Source of the DNA: Pseudobacter sp051955275
GTDB lineage: Bacteria; Bacteroidota; Bacteroidia; Chitinophagales; Chitinophagaceae
Assembly: GCF_051955275.1 (NCBI RefSeq)
Contig: NZ_JBQCGW010000319.1
Coordinates: 1-64,000 of the forward strand
Reading direction: 5' to 3'
Length of the DNA: 64,000 nt
Made by a program: the position numbers and the translations under genes. Shown here one piece after another: positions 46,796 through 55,361 of this stretch. Position 1 is the first letter of the stretch, and each line of letters starts with the position of its first letter. The notes under the pieces are model-generated. The model saw nothing but the letters and a program-made list of their open reading frames with translations. It was not told the origin of the DNA and ran no database searches.

Positions 46796-47515
46796 CTACC
46801 AGCCGCTGGCGAGCACGTCGGCAATATGCATGGTCTTCATGGAAATGCCTTTGTGCCGGATGTATCCGTCGAGGTGCATGAGACAGCTATGGTCTGTGGA
46901 GATAATGTAGTCGGCTCCCGTTTCGCGGGCATTGGACACTTTCTGGTCGGCCATGCCGATGGAAATGGGCTCGAACTTTACGGAGAAGGTGCCGCCGAAA
47001 CCGCAGCAGGTCTCTACATCCTTCATTTCCACTATTTCCAATCCTTTTACATGACTGAGCAGGCGACGGGGTTCTTCCTTGATCTTGCATTCGCGGAGCC
47101 CCGCACAACTGTCATGATAAGTTGCCCTGGCATTCAGTTTGGCGCCGAAGTTTTCGATCTTCAGCACATTCACCAGGAATTCGGAGAACTCGAAGGTGCG
47201 TTCTTTGAGGTCTTTCACCTCGTTGTGGTGGGAGGAATTATCAAAAAGTTTGGGATAATAGTTACGGATGAAGCCGGTACAGGAGGCGCTGGGGGCCACT
47301 ACATAGTCCGGTCCGCTGAAGTCTTTGAGGAATTTGGTGCAGACTTCTTTACTGTCTTCCCAGAAACCGGCATTGAATGCGGGTTGTCCGCAGCAGGTCT
47401 GATCAGGATTGTATTCAACGGTGCAACCCGCTTTCTGCAGTACTTTCATCATATTGAAAGCGGTCTGCGGATAGAGCTGATCTATGAAGCAGGGGATGAA
47501 AAGTTGAACCTTCAT
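46796..47515 (-). CDS. (Fe-S)-binding protein with CCG domains (LutA/YkgE-like)
   Basis: 239-aa protein with two cysteine-rich CCG domains: TCCGQPAFNAG near residue 40 and ETCCGFGGTFSVKF near residue 168, plus further cysteines in PSASCTGFI and HDSCAGLRE. This matches LutA of lactate utilisation and the C-terminal part of heterodisulfide-reductase-type subunits. LutB and LutC partners are not in the window. It starts 1 bp after the ribH stop, at the end of an apparent pdhA-TPR-ribH operon. Confidence 0.88.
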   Translation of the reverse strand: MKVQLFIPCFIDQLYPQTAFNMMKVLQKAGCTVEYNPDQTCCGQPAFNAGFWEDSKEVCTKFLKDFSGPDYVVAPSASCTGFIRNYYPKLFDNSSHHNEVKDLKERTFEFSEFLVNVLKIENFGAKLNARATYHDSCAGLRECKIKEEPRRLLSHVKGLEIVEMKDVETCCGFGGTFSVKFEPISIGMADQKVSNARETGADYIISTDHSCLMHLDGYIRHKGISMKTMHIADVLASGW

Positions 47516-47516
47516 T

Positions 47517-48017
47517 TTACTTTTTGAAAGAGTTGTTCAGTGCAATCATTTTCACGGCGGTGATGGCCGCTTCCTCTCCTTTATGGCCATGGCGGCCACC
47601 GATGCGTTCATCGGCCTGTAGCTGGTTATCCACAGTGAGCACACCAAAGATAACGGGCACGGGCAGTTGGAGATTGAGTTGCAGCACGCCATCGGTCACG
47701 GCGCGGCAAACATATTCAAAATGCGGTGTGTCTCCACGGAGCACGCATCCGAAAGTGATGATGGCGCAGGGACGGTTGCTCTTATGCTTGTTATTATCCC
47801 AATAGGCTTTTACACCGAAGGGGATCTCAAAAGCGCCGGGAACAACAATGGTGCGGATATCCGTGATACCGTATTCTTTCAGCATTTTGATGGCGCCGTT
47901 TTCCAGCTCATCCACTACTGCTGAGTTCCATTCGGTTTTCACAATAACGATACAGGCATCCTTTTGAAGAATGCCCGTATCTATTTGAAATAACTTGCTG
48001 TTGCTTACTTCTGCCAT
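47517..48017 (-). CDS. ribH: 6,7-dimethyl-8-ribityllumazine synthase
   Basis: 166-aa lumazine synthase of riboflavin synthesis, joining the ribityl-aminouracil and dihydroxybutanone phosphate. Family marks are IVKTEWNSAVVDEL, VPGAFEIPFG (substrate pocket), GCVLRGDTPHFEYVC (with the catalytic His) and PVIFGVLTVDNQLQADER. Length is usual. It starts 11 bp after the TPR gene and lies 1 bp before the CCG-domain gene. It is probably cytoplasmic and assembles into a pentamer or capsid. Confidence 0.97.
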   Translation of the reverse strand: MAEVSNSKLFQIDTGILQKDACIVIVKTEWNSAVVDELENGAIKMLKEYGITDIRTIVVPGAFEIPFGVKAYWDNNKHKSNRPCAIITFGCVLRGDTPHFEYVCRAVTDGVLQLNLQLPVPVIFGVLTVDNQLQADERIGGRHGHKGEEAAITAVKMIALNNSFKK

Positions 48018-48028
48018 ATTAAATGGTT

Positions 48029-48736
48029 CTATTTGGTCTCTCCGAGTTTCGCCAGGTACTTGTCCGCTTCATATCCGCGTTGAGTAAGTGGGAAATTCTT
48101 CTTCACATCTTTCAGGATAGCGATGGCATCTGCTGTTTTGTTCTCGTCGGCCAGCAGCATAGCGGCGCGGAACAGGTATTCGGAAGAGTTGAAAGTATCT
48201 TCAGTGAATGCTTTACCGGCTTTCTTGTAGTTGTCGATCGCTTCGGTTTTCTTACCCAGTTCAGAGTAAGCATCTCCGAGCTGACCATATACGCGAACGT
48301 TCAGTACATCCGATGTGGAAGAATAATCTTTCAGGTATTTGATAGCGTTATTGAAATCACCGAGCTGGAGGTAGCAGGAACCTGCATAGAATTTAGCGAG
48401 ATTGCCTGATTCTGTGCCACCGTATTTGCTGATCACTTTCAGGAAACCGGGGTTGGCAGCGGTATTGTCGCCATTCAGCGCCAGGGCGAATGAATCGTTC
48501 CTGAAATTGCTTTCAGCCTTCCACATAGCGTTGCCGGCTTTCAGGTTCTCAGGCCCTTTCACGAAATGGTTATAAGCAAAATATCCACCTACGAGCACCA
48601 CTACGGCCAGTATTCCGATGGAAACTTTCTTGCCGTTCCTGGCCCAGAATCCTTCGAAGGTATTGGCGAATCTTTCTTCAGCAGATTTTTGAACGGGTGC
48701 CGTTGTTTGTTCGGTTTGCTTTACTTCAGTAGCCAT
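48029..48736 (-). CDS. Membrane-anchored TPR protein (YfgM-like)
   Basis: 235-aa protein with one membrane anchor (residues about 38-57, VSIGILAVVVLVGGYFAYNH) and a soluble domain of tetratricopeptide repeats (LAKFYAGSCYLQLGDFNNAI, VRVYGQLGDAYSELGKKTEA, LFRAAMLLADENKTADAIAI). The layout matches the YfgM/BamD-like ancillary TPR family that assists protein secretion or folding at the inner membrane. It is 38 bp downstream of pdhA and 11 bp before ribH on the same strand. Confidence 0.85.
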   Translation of the reverse strand: MATEVKQTEQTTAPVQKSAEERFANTFEGFWARNGKKVSIGILAVVVLVGGYFAYNHFVKGPENLKAGNAMWKAESNFRNDSFALALNGDNTAANPGFLKVISKYGGTESGNLAKFYAGSCYLQLGDFNNAIKYLKDYSSTSDVLNVRVYGQLGDAYSELGKKTEAIDNYKKAGKAFTEDTFNSSEYLFRAAMLLADENKTADAIAILKDVKKNFPLTQRGYEADKYLAKLGETK

Positions 48737-48774
48737 TTGGCAAGTGTTGTGTTTAAGGTTGTTTAATAAGCGGA

Positions 48775-49770
48775 TTAGTCCACAATGAATGGATAATCGG
48801 GTTGTAATACGATATCTTTCAATACTTCGCTGTCATCCGGCCATGGGGATTCCTCGGCGAACTTCACGGAAGCGTCTACTTTTTCAGCCACGCGTTTGTC
48901 GATGGCATCCAGGTCTGCTTCAGTTGCGAATTTATTTTTCAGGATAGTGTCTTTAACCATCGCGATAGGATCGCGCTGTTTGTATTCTTCCACTTCTTCC
49001 TTGGTACGGTATTTCTGAGGGTCGGAGATAGAGTGACCTTTATAACGGTAGGTCTTGATCTCCAGCAGGGTTGGACCATCTCCCTCGCGTGCTCTTTTCA
49101 CGGCGCGGGATACTGCTTCATGTACTGCTTCGGCGCTCATGCCGTCCACAGAGTCTGCGGGCATTTCATAAGCGTCTGCCAGTTTATAGATATCCACGAT
49201 ATTGGAAGTACGCTCAACAGAGGTACCCATTGCATAGTGGTTGTTTTCGCAGATGAAGATAACGGGGAGCTTCCAGGTCATGGCCATATTGAAGGTCTCA
49301 TGCAGCATACCCTGGCGGGCGGCGCCGTCACCGAAATAGGTCAGGCAAACATTGTCTGTGCCCTTGTATTTTTCAGCGAAAGCCAGTCCGGCTCCGGTAC
49401 CGATCTGAGCGCCCACGATACCGTGTCCGCCAAAAAAGTACTCGTTCTTTCCGAAAAAGTGCATACTTCCACCCTTGCCTTTGGAGCAACCGGTGGCTTT
49501 TCCATACAATTCTGCCATGCAGGATTCAGGGCTCATTCCTTTTGCAAGGCCTAAACCGTGATCGCGGTAAGCTGTAACGAAGGGGTCTTCCTGGCGGGTA
49601 GCGGTCATGCAACCGGCAGCGATCGCTTCCTGGCCAACATAAGCGTGGAAAAATCCGCGGATCTTCCCTTCCATCTTATATTTTTCCTCGGCAATCAGCT
49701 CAAACTGACGGATCAGTTGCATCAGTTCGTACCAGTACAGATAAGTTTCTTTTGAGAATTTAGTGGCCAC
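48775..49770 (-). CDS. pdhA: Pyruvate dehydrogenase E1 component, alpha subunit
   Basis: 331-aa alpha subunit of a heterotetrameric pyruvate dehydrogenase E1. Motifs are IRQFELIAEEKYKMEGKIRG, the thiamine-diphosphate motif GDGAARQGMLHETFNMA, and FICENNHYAMGTSVERTSNI, with the phosphorylation-loop-like segment YRYKGHSISDPQKYRTKEEV. These fit the acetyl-transferring type; branched-chain E1 alpha is the close alternative. The beta subunit and E2/E3 genes are not adjacent, as is common in Bacteroidota. It heads an apparent operon with a TPR gene, ribH and the CCG protein, and is divergent from recF. Confidence 0.94.
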   Translation of the reverse strand: MATKFSKETYLYWYELMQLIRQFELIAEEKYKMEGKIRGFFHAYVGQEAIAAGCMTATRQEDPFVTAYRDHGLGLAKGMSPESCMAELYGKATGCSKGKGGSMHFFGKNEYFFGGHGIVGAQIGTGAGLAFAEKYKGTDNVCLTYFGDGAARQGMLHETFNMAMTWKLPVIFICENNHYAMGTSVERTSNIVDIYKLADAYEMPADSVDGMSAEAVHEAVSRAVKRAREGDGPTLLEIKTYRYKGHSISDPQKYRTKEEVEEYKQRDPIAMVKDTILKNKFATEADLDAIDKRVAEKVDASVKFAEESPWPDDSEVLKDIVLQPDYPFIVD

Positions 49771-49789
49771 AGTACAAAAATTTGAGGGG

Positions 49790-49797
49790 CAAAGATA
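49790..49797 (-). promoter_or_regulatory. Candidate -7 element for pdhA
   Basis: The minus strand reads TATCTTTG here, matching TAnnTTTG, 19 bp before the pdhA ATG. A TTGG lies 21 bp further upstream as a possible -33 element. Confidence 0.45.
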
Positions 49798-49896
49798 AGG
49801 GGATAAAGGGAAAAAAGGCCAATATTTGCAATTCGGTTTCTTCCTTTGCCGGAACTACCTTAATCGCTGATAACCCGTACAGTAATTTTAGATCGA

Positions 49897-50991
49897 TTGT
49901 TATTCCTCCACTCCATATCGCTGGTGCAGTTCAAGAACTATACCCGGCAAGAGTTTTCCTTCTCCGAAAGGATCGTAGGGATCTGTGGCCGGAACGGTAT
50001 GGGCAAGACCAACCTCCTGGACGCCATCTACTACTGCTGTTTCACCAAAAGTTATTTCGGCCGCTCAGACGGCGCCCATGTACAACACGGGGCCACCGGA
50101 TTCCGCCTGGTAGCGGATATGCAACTCAATGGCCGCAAGGAAGAGGCAGTCTGCATACTACGGGAAACCGGGAAAAAAGAATTTTATCTCGAAGGGGAGC
50201 TCTACGAGAAATTCGCAAAACATGTGGGCCGCTACCCCTGCGTGATCATCGCCCCCGATGATATCCGCATCATCATGGAAGGCAGCGAGGAACGCCGCCG
50301 TTTCATAGATGCACTCCTCTCCCAGCTGGATGCCAGCTACCTGCAACAGCTCATCGATTACAACCGTGTACTCCAGCAACGCAATGGATTTCTCAAATCC
50401 ATGGCAGAAAAAAATATACGTGATACCGGTCTGCTTGACGTTTACGATCAGCAACTGATCCAATACGGCCAGTATATCTCCGGCAAACGACAGGAATTCC
50501 TGGCCGAACTGATCCCTTCCGTAAAAAGTTTTTACAAACAGATCGCGGCCTCGGAGGAGGAACTTGAACTGGAATATGAGAGCCAGTTGCTGAAGGAGCC
50601 CTTCCCCCGGTTATTGCAGAGAATGCGACAGAAAGATATCTTACTGCAACGCACAAACGCAGGCGTTCATAAAGATGATATCGATCTGCAATTAAAAAAG
50701 CAGGCATTCAAGAATATCGCTTCACAGGGACAGAGAAAGAGCCTGCTCTTTGCCATGAAACTGGCGGAGTTCGAACTGCTGAAAAAACACAAAGGCTTCG
50801 CTCCCCTCCTGCTGCTGGATGATGTTTTTGAAAAACTGGATGAGCACCGCATGCATAATTTGCTCGACTGGGTATGTGTGCAGAACGATGGACAGATCTT
50901 TTTAACCGATACGCATGAAGCCCGCATCCGCGGCCATTTTGATGCGTTGAAGCAATCTTACCAGGTAATTTCATTGCAGGAAGCAGAATAG
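49897..50991 (+). CDS. recF: DNA replication/repair protein RecF
   Basis: 364-aa RecF, an SMC-type ATPase that helps load RecA at gapped DNA. It begins LFLHSISLVQFKNYTRQEFS, has Walker A GRNGMGKTNLL near residue 31, the family signature HVQHGATGFRLVAD, the ABC-signature-like ASQGQRKSLLFAMKLAE and Walker B LLLLDDVFEKLD. The only start that keeps the N-terminal strand is a TTG at 49897. It is followed at once by a DUF721 gene, a common recF partner. Confidence 0.96.
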   Translation: MLFLHSISLVQFKNYTRQEFSFSERIVGICGRNGMGKTNLLDAIYYCCFTKSYFGRSDGAHVQHGATGFRLVADMQLNGRKEEAVCILRETGKKEFYLEGELYEKFAKHVGRYPCVIIAPDDIRIIMEGSEERRRFIDALLSQLDASYLQQLIDYNRVLQQRNGFLKSMAEKNIRDTGLLDVYDQQLIQYGQYISGKRQEFLAELIPSVKSFYKQIAASEEELELEYESQLLKEPFPRLLQRMRQKDILLQRTNAGVHKDDIDLQLKKQAFKNIASQGQRKSLLFAMKLAEFELLKKHKGFAPLLLLDDVFEKLDEHRMHNLLDWVCVQNDGQIFLTDTHEARIRGHFDALKQSYQVISLQEAE

Positions 50992-51022
50992 ATTGTTTAC
51001 CTTTGATGTTCAAGCAGCAAGT

Positions 51023-51304
51023 ATGGGTGAATATTCTCTGGGCGATGCCATGAAACATTTTCTGAACAGAAGCAAGATCAAAGGATCCATTCAGGCATTA
51101 CAGATTGAAGATGTGTGGGAACAGATCATGGGCAAGACCATTGCAAAATATACTGACAAGATCGCCATCTACAGCGGAACGCTTTATATTACCACCAACG
51201 TTGCTCCTCTCAAACAGGAACTCCTCTATCAGAAAGATCAGATAAGAACACGCGTGAATGAAGTGCTGGGTGAAAGCACAGTGAAGGAAGTGGTGATCAA
51301 ATAG
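51023..51304 (+). CDS. DUF721 (DciA-like) protein
   Basis: 93-aa protein from ATG 51023 (MGEYSLGDAMKHFLNRSK). DUF721 marks are the central VWEQIMGKTIAKYTDKI and the KH-like fold ending in LKQELLYQKDQIRTRVNEVL. DciA-type members load the replicative helicase in bacteria lacking DnaC; small Bacteroidota forms are less studied. The start is 31 bp after the recF stop; an upstream TTG at 50993 is the alternative. The coupling to recF suggests a replication or repair role. Confidence 0.9.
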   Translation: MGEYSLGDAMKHFLNRSKIKGSIQALQIEDVWEQIMGKTIAKYTDKIAIYSGTLYITTNVAPLKQELLYQKDQIRTRVNEVLGESTVKEVVIK

Positions 51305-51399
51305 TTTGGCTGCCAATCACTCGCCTCCGGCGAAGAAATATAAGTAACTCGCGGGGACGCGGCTACCGGGCGCACCTTGACTAATTGGGCACACCTGAA
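51305..51399. repeat. GC-rich double-hairpin repeat, copy A
   Basis: Contains ACTCGCCTCCGGCGAAG (TCGCC-tcc-GGCGA-type hairpin) followed by ACTCGCGGGGACGCGGC (CTCGCG-n4-CGCG hairpin) and GGGCGCACC. The same two motifs in the same order recur at 55183-55290. It fills the gap between two convergent genes, so it may act in transcription end formation or be a REP-like element. Confidence 0.6.
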
Positions 51400-52449
51400 T
51401 TAATTGGTCTTCACCCGCGGGTCAACTACCCCATACAGCAGGTCTGCCAGTATTCCAATTACAATAAAGAAGAAAGAAGAGATCAGGACCGATCCCATTA
51501 CTACGGGAAAATCCAGTTTTTCCAGGGCATCGACCGTAACTTTTCCGATACCCTTCCATCCAAAGATGTATTCCACGAAGAAAGCGCCAGCCAGGAGCTC
51601 CGCAAACCAGCCTGTAATAGCGGTGATAACGGGATTGAGTGCATTACGCAGGCCATGACGCCAGATGACGGAGCGTTTGCTCAGGCCTTTCGCATAGGCG
51701 GTTCGGATATAGTCCTGCGTTAGAACATCCAGCATGGAGCTGCGCGTCAGTTGGGTGATGATGGCCAGCGGCCGGATGCCCAGTGTAAAAGCAGGCAGGA
51801 TCAGGTTCTGCATACTCCAGTAACGCTCGCCGGTGGTTTCATCAATATCGAACCAGCTGCCGGTCATGTGCAGGCCTGTAACATCACTTAAAAGAAACCC
51901 GAAGAGATAAGCCACAACAATTCCCATGAAGAAGCTGGGTGCTGAAATGCCCAGAACGCTGGTGAAAACAGCACTCGTATCCATCCAGGTATTCTTTCTC
52001 ACGGCGGCCAGGATGCCCAGCGGGATGCCAAGGGCAATGGCGATGATCATGGCTGCTATGGCGAGAATGATAGTGCCTGGTAAGGCTTCCATCAGAACGG
52101 TCCAGACATCTTTCTTGGTCTGATACGATCTGCGCAGGTAGGGTACTTTAACGCCCAGCTTCGTTTCCCCGCCCACAAAGAAACCTTTGAGTTGTTTCTT
52201 TTCAATAGCTTCTTTGCTGTGGATGGCTACGGGAGAAATATCGTTGAGGTATAAAAAGAATTGTTTCCATTTCGGTTGATCCAGGTAAAGCTCCTTTCGG
52301 ATATTGTCCTGGGTGGCGGTATCCGCGCGCTGTCCCATCACCAGTCTGCTGGGATCACCGAATCCCTGGAAGAGGAAGAAAACAACTACCACCACGCCCA
52401 ACATCACGAGGATGCCGTAGAGAATGCGTCTGGTAATGTATTTAATCAT
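51400..52449 (-). CDS. ABC transporter permease (DppB/OppB-like)
   Basis: 349-aa inner-membrane permease of the peptide/nickel ABC class. It begins MIKYITRRILYGILVMLGVV, has six membrane segments and the binding-protein-dependent EAA-type loop (QDYIRTAYAKGLSKRSVIWRHGLRNALNPV), ending in GVVDPRVKTN. An unusually long periplasmic insert of about 60 residues (around 45-110) follows the first helix. The matching DppC-type permease, ATPases and binding protein are not adjacent. Confidence 0.9.
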   Translation of the reverse strand: MIKYITRRILYGILVMLGVVVVVFFLFQGFGDPSRLVMGQRADTATQDNIRKELYLDQPKWKQFFLYLNDISPVAIHSKEAIEKKQLKGFFVGGETKLGVKVPYLRRSYQTKKDVWTVLMEALPGTIILAIAAMIIAIALGIPLGILAAVRKNTWMDTSAVFTSVLGISAPSFFMGIVVAYLFGFLLSDVTGLHMTGSWFDIDETTGERYWSMQNLILPAFTLGIRPLAIITQLTRSSMLDVLTQDYIRTAYAKGLSKRSVIWRHGLRNALNPVITAITGWFAELLAGAFFVEYIFGWKGIGKVTVDALEKLDFPVVMGSVLISSFFFIVIGILADLLYGVVDPRVKTN

Positions 52450-52490
52450 GTGAGCGGTTGAATGGCGATGTTATTGTTTCCCGGAGCGTT

Positions 52491-53702
52491 TTAGAACGGA
52501 GCGCTGCTGCTATTGCCGCTGCTGTCTGCTGCCGGCTCAATGGTCATAGTCTCTGCAGGTGTGGCAGGCACCATGGTCTGCACAGGAAGCGCCTGTACAG
52601 CTTTCACTGCCTGATCCAGGTCAGCGTACGCCCATTTGCCAAGGATATTTCCATTTTTCACCAGGAAGAGCGTAGGATTGGCCCTGGCAGCGGTTTTGAT
52701 GGCCACGGCATCACAGGCCAGCGGTGTCATCAGGGTGAACTGTTTCAACGCTTTTCCTCTTAAGTTATCAAAAGGAATGCTGGTCACCAGGAAAGGCTCG
52801 ATATGTTTATCCTGCGCTGAAGCCAGTATCAGGTTAAGCACCGACGGCCAGTTGCCTGTATTGTAATCATCTTTCAGGAAGAGGTACAATTGGTATCTGT
52901 CTTCTCCCAGCAATGCGGCCGTGGTATCGTTACCCCAGAAGGTTTTGAGGGCAAAGTCTTTTATCTTGGGTGAGGCATTGCCTTTGCGCACCACTTTATC
53001 ATATCTTTTTACGAAAGTGTAAATGCTGTCGTCGAAATCATCAGGGAATGATTCGGCAGTGAACTCCACTTCTTTTCCATCTTTCTTGTACACAAAATTG
53101 ATCACGGTGCTGTCTGGGATGGAGCCGGGAGGCGCTTTCATCTTTTCAGGGATATTGTTGCCCACTTTGTACGGCAGGCAGTCAACCACCGGCAGGTGCA
53201 TCAGCACAAACCATTGAAGGGCGATGGTGAGGATGGTGGAGAAGAACAGTATCAGGATGCTGTTACGCACGCTGAGTGCGGGTTTGATGCGATTGCTGTA
53301 AATGAAGATCGGGATGATGAGCACCAGCAGGAAGAGGTCCTTCATGAAACTCTGATCGGCCGTGAGCGGGATACAATCGCCGAAGCAGCCGCATTCGCGC
53401 ACTTTTCCGGAGAAAAGCGCATAACCGGTAAGGAAAGTAAAGAAGATGATCAGCAGCAACAGGAGCCAGCTGAAGAGACGCATTTTATAACCTACCAGTA
53501 CGGCCACACCTGCAATGATCTCGAAAGTGATCATGAGGATGGAGAATGCCAGGGTATAATCGTTGAGCCAGTGCATATTCCAGATCTCGAAAAACTCCTG
53601 CATTTTATAGCTGAGTCCGAGTGGGTCATTGGCTTTCACGAGGCCGGAGAAAATGAATAATACTCCTACGATAAAGCGCGAAATATTCAGGAAGGTCTTC
53701 AT
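52491..53702 (-). CDS. BT_3928-type membrane protein (DoxX-like plus C-terminal domain)
   Basis: 403-aa protein. The N-terminal half has four membrane helices of the DoxX/MauE type (NISRFIVGVLFIFSGLVKAN, FSILMITFEIIAGVAVLVGY) with a CFGDC cysteine pair near residue 120 in a redox-like loop (ECGCFGDCIPL). The C-terminal part resembles a thioredoxin-like domain without a clear CxxC. The name BT_3928 is the Bacteroides family label. It lies 44 bp after the DUF1599 gene and 41 bp before the ABC permease on the same strand. Confidence 0.88.
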   Translation of the reverse strand: MKTFLNISRFIVGVLFIFSGLVKANDPLGLSYKMQEFFEIWNMHWLNDYTLAFSILMITFEIIAGVAVLVGYKMRLFSWLLLLLIIFFTFLTGYALFSGKVRECGCFGDCIPLTADQSFMKDLFLLVLIIPIFIYSNRIKPALSVRNSILILFFSTILTIALQWFVLMHLPVVDCLPYKVGNNIPEKMKAPPGSIPDSTVINFVYKKDGKEVEFTAESFPDDFDDSIYTFVKRYDKVVRKGNASPKIKDFALKTFWGNDTTAALLGEDRYQLYLFLKDDYNTGNWPSVLNLILASAQDKHIEPFLVTSIPFDNLRGKALKQFTLMTPLACDAVAIKTAARANPTLFLVKNGNILGKWAYADLDQAVKAVQALPVQTMVPATPAETMTIEPAADSSGNSSSAPF

Positions 53703-53746
53703 TGCTGTTGAGGTTTTCTAGTGATAGAGGCCGGATCTTTATGATT

Positions 53747-54292
53747 TTATCCCTGGTGTTTGCCTTCACCGATGAGGATGAGTGCAAAAATGGAATAGTT
53801 GATAATATCTACATAATTGGCATCGATGCCTTCGCTGATGAGGGTTTTACCGTCATTCTGCAGGATCTGGCGGATGCGGATGAGCTTTACAAGGATGAGA
53901 TCCACCAGACTTTCCTGGCTGAGTGAGCGCCAGGCTTCGCCATAATCGTGATTCTTGGCTTCCATCACCTGTTTCACCAACGCGATCTTCTGGTTATACA
54001 GTCTTTCCACTTCAGCAACGGGCAGGTCTTCCACAATGGCATCTTTCAGGTCCAGCTGGATGAGGCCTATAATGCCGTAATTCACCATGGCTTTGAATTC
54101 GCCGGTGATGTCCTCTCCTACTTTATTGGTCTTTGTTTCCTGAATGGTGCGGATGCGCTGGGCCTTGATGAAGATCTGGTCCATGATGCTGATGGGGCGC
54201 AGCACGCGCCAGCTGGTGCCGTAATCGCTGGTCTTTTTGAGAAAAATATCCCTGCTGGATTGAACTACCTCGTCGTATTGCTGATTCGTCAT
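53747..54292 (-). CDS. DUF1599 protein
   Basis: 181-aa cytoplasmic protein made of two similar halves, each with the motif K(K/N)xDYG(T/E)xW/AWR (FLKKTSDYGTSWRVLRPISI and MEAKNHDYGEAWRSLSQESL) followed by a helix with LIKxxRIRQI. This is DUF1599, a family suggested to bind or modify nucleotides. It is divergent from folP with a 50-bp gap, an arrangement commonly seen in Bacteroidota. Confidence 0.9.
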   Translation of the reverse strand: MTNQQYDEVVQSSRDIFLKKTSDYGTSWRVLRPISIMDQIFIKAQRIRTIQETKTNKVGEDITGEFKAMVNYGIIGLIQLDLKDAIVEDLPVAEVERLYNQKIALVKQVMEAKNHDYGEAWRSLSQESLVDLILVKLIRIRQILQNDGKTLISEGIDANYVDIINYSIFALILIGEGKHQG

Positions 54293-54342
54293 AGTAAGAA
54301 TGATGGTACCTTTAGGGCCTAAAAATAAGTAACAAACTACAA

Positions 54343-55182
54343 ATGTTTACACTGAATTGTTCAGGCAGGATGCTGGTGGTGGATAAACCGGTAGTGATGG
54401 GGATCCTCAATGTAACGCCGGATTCATTCTTTGGCGGAAGCCGTGTTACTGCGGATACGGTTACAGAGCAGGCCGGGCGCATGCTGGAGCAGGGAGCGGG
54501 TATACTGGATATAGGTGGACAATCAACCCGGCCAGGCAGTGAGCGGGTATCGGCCTCCGAGGAAACGGACCGGGTGGCGTCTGCCATCGAAAACATCATG
54601 AAGGCCTATCCGGATGCTGTTATTTCCATCGATACATATCATGCCTCAGTGGCGGCGGCGGCCGTCCGCGCGGGCGCTTGTATCGTGAATGATATCAGCA
54701 GTGGTGATATGGATGCGGACATGCTTGCAACAGTAGGCAGGCTTCACGTGCCTTATATAGCCATGCACATGCAGGGAACGCCTGATACCATGCAACAGCA
54801 TCCCGTATACGAAGATGTGACGCGCACTGTACTGGATTATTTCATTCAGAAAATGGAAACCTGCAGGTTGGCAGGGATCAACGATGTGATACTGGACCCC
54901 GGTATTGGTTTCGGGAAAACGGCTGCCCATAATTTTGAGCTGATCCGCAACCTGAAAGTGTTTGCAGCGTTAGGAAAGCCGCTGTTACTGGGTGTTTCAA
55001 GGAAAGGGTTTATTTACCGGGGGCTTGGGATTACCGCAGAAGAAGCGCTGAACGGCACTACGGTGATGAATACGATCGGGCTGATGAATGGCGCCATGAT
55101 ATTGCGGGTACACGATGTCAAGGAGGCTATAGAGACCGTGAAATTGTTTGAGGCCTGCTATCCATTACGCAGCGGCCAGTAG
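54343..55182 (+). CDS. folP: Dihydropteroate synthase
   Basis: 279-aa folate-pathway enzyme that condenses p-aminobenzoate with dihydropterin pyrophosphate, the target of sulfonamides. Signatures: MGILNVTPDSFFGGSR (residues 19-34), LDIGGQSTRPGSERVSASEE, IVNDISSGDMDADM, and PLLLGVSRKGFI near the C-terminus. TIM-barrel length is usual. In many relatives a diadenylate cyclase gene follows folP; here a GC-rich repeat and a terminator follow instead. Confidence 0.97.
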   Translation: MFTLNCSGRMLVVDKPVVMGILNVTPDSFFGGSRVTADTVTEQAGRMLEQGAGILDIGGQSTRPGSERVSASEETDRVASAIENIMKAYPDAVISIDTYHASVAAAAVRAGACIVNDISSGDMDADMLATVGRLHVPYIAMHMQGTPDTMQQHPVYEDVTRTVLDYFIQKMETCRLAGINDVILDPGIGFGKTAAHNFELIRNLKVFAALGKPLLLGVSRKGFIYRGLGITAEEALNGTTVMNTIGLMNGAMILRVHDVKEAIETVKLFEACYPLRSGQ

Positions 55183-55290
55183 CTCGCCTCTGGCGGGTTA
55201 CTTCTATTGGTTCGCCTCTGGCGAACATTGGATCGCCGGGAGGCGACAGAATAAAATCACTCGCGGGGGCGCGAGCGACTGGGCACAGCG
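55183..55290. repeat. GC-rich multi-hairpin repeat, copy B
   Basis: Contains three TCGCC/GGCGA hairpins (GCTCGCCTCTGGCG, TTCGCCTCTGGCGAA, ATCGCCGGGAGGCGA) and then CACTCGCGGGGGCGCGAGCG, a CTCGCG-GGGG-CGCGAG hairpin, and GGGCACAGCG. It shares motif order with 51305-51399. It lies in the 3' gap after folP. Confidence 0.65.
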
Positions 55291-55307
55291 AAATAAAATA
55301 TAAAACA

Positions 55308-55339
55308 AACGAGGTTATACCAACAGGCACAACCTCGTT
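55308..55339. terminator. Bidirectional terminator between folP and FKBP gene
   Basis: AACGAGGTT (55308-55316) pairs with AACCTCGTT (55331-55339), with T-rich sequence on the right and A-rich sequence on the left, so it can terminate both convergent transcripts. Confidence 0.7.
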
Positions 55340-55361
55340 TTATATTCACGAAGAATAATGA

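Noticed and set aside
46826..47527. Plus-strand frame of 233 aa antisense to the CCG-domain gene
   Set aside because: The opposite strand carries the conserved CCG motifs; the plus frame has none and overlaps both neighbours' ends.
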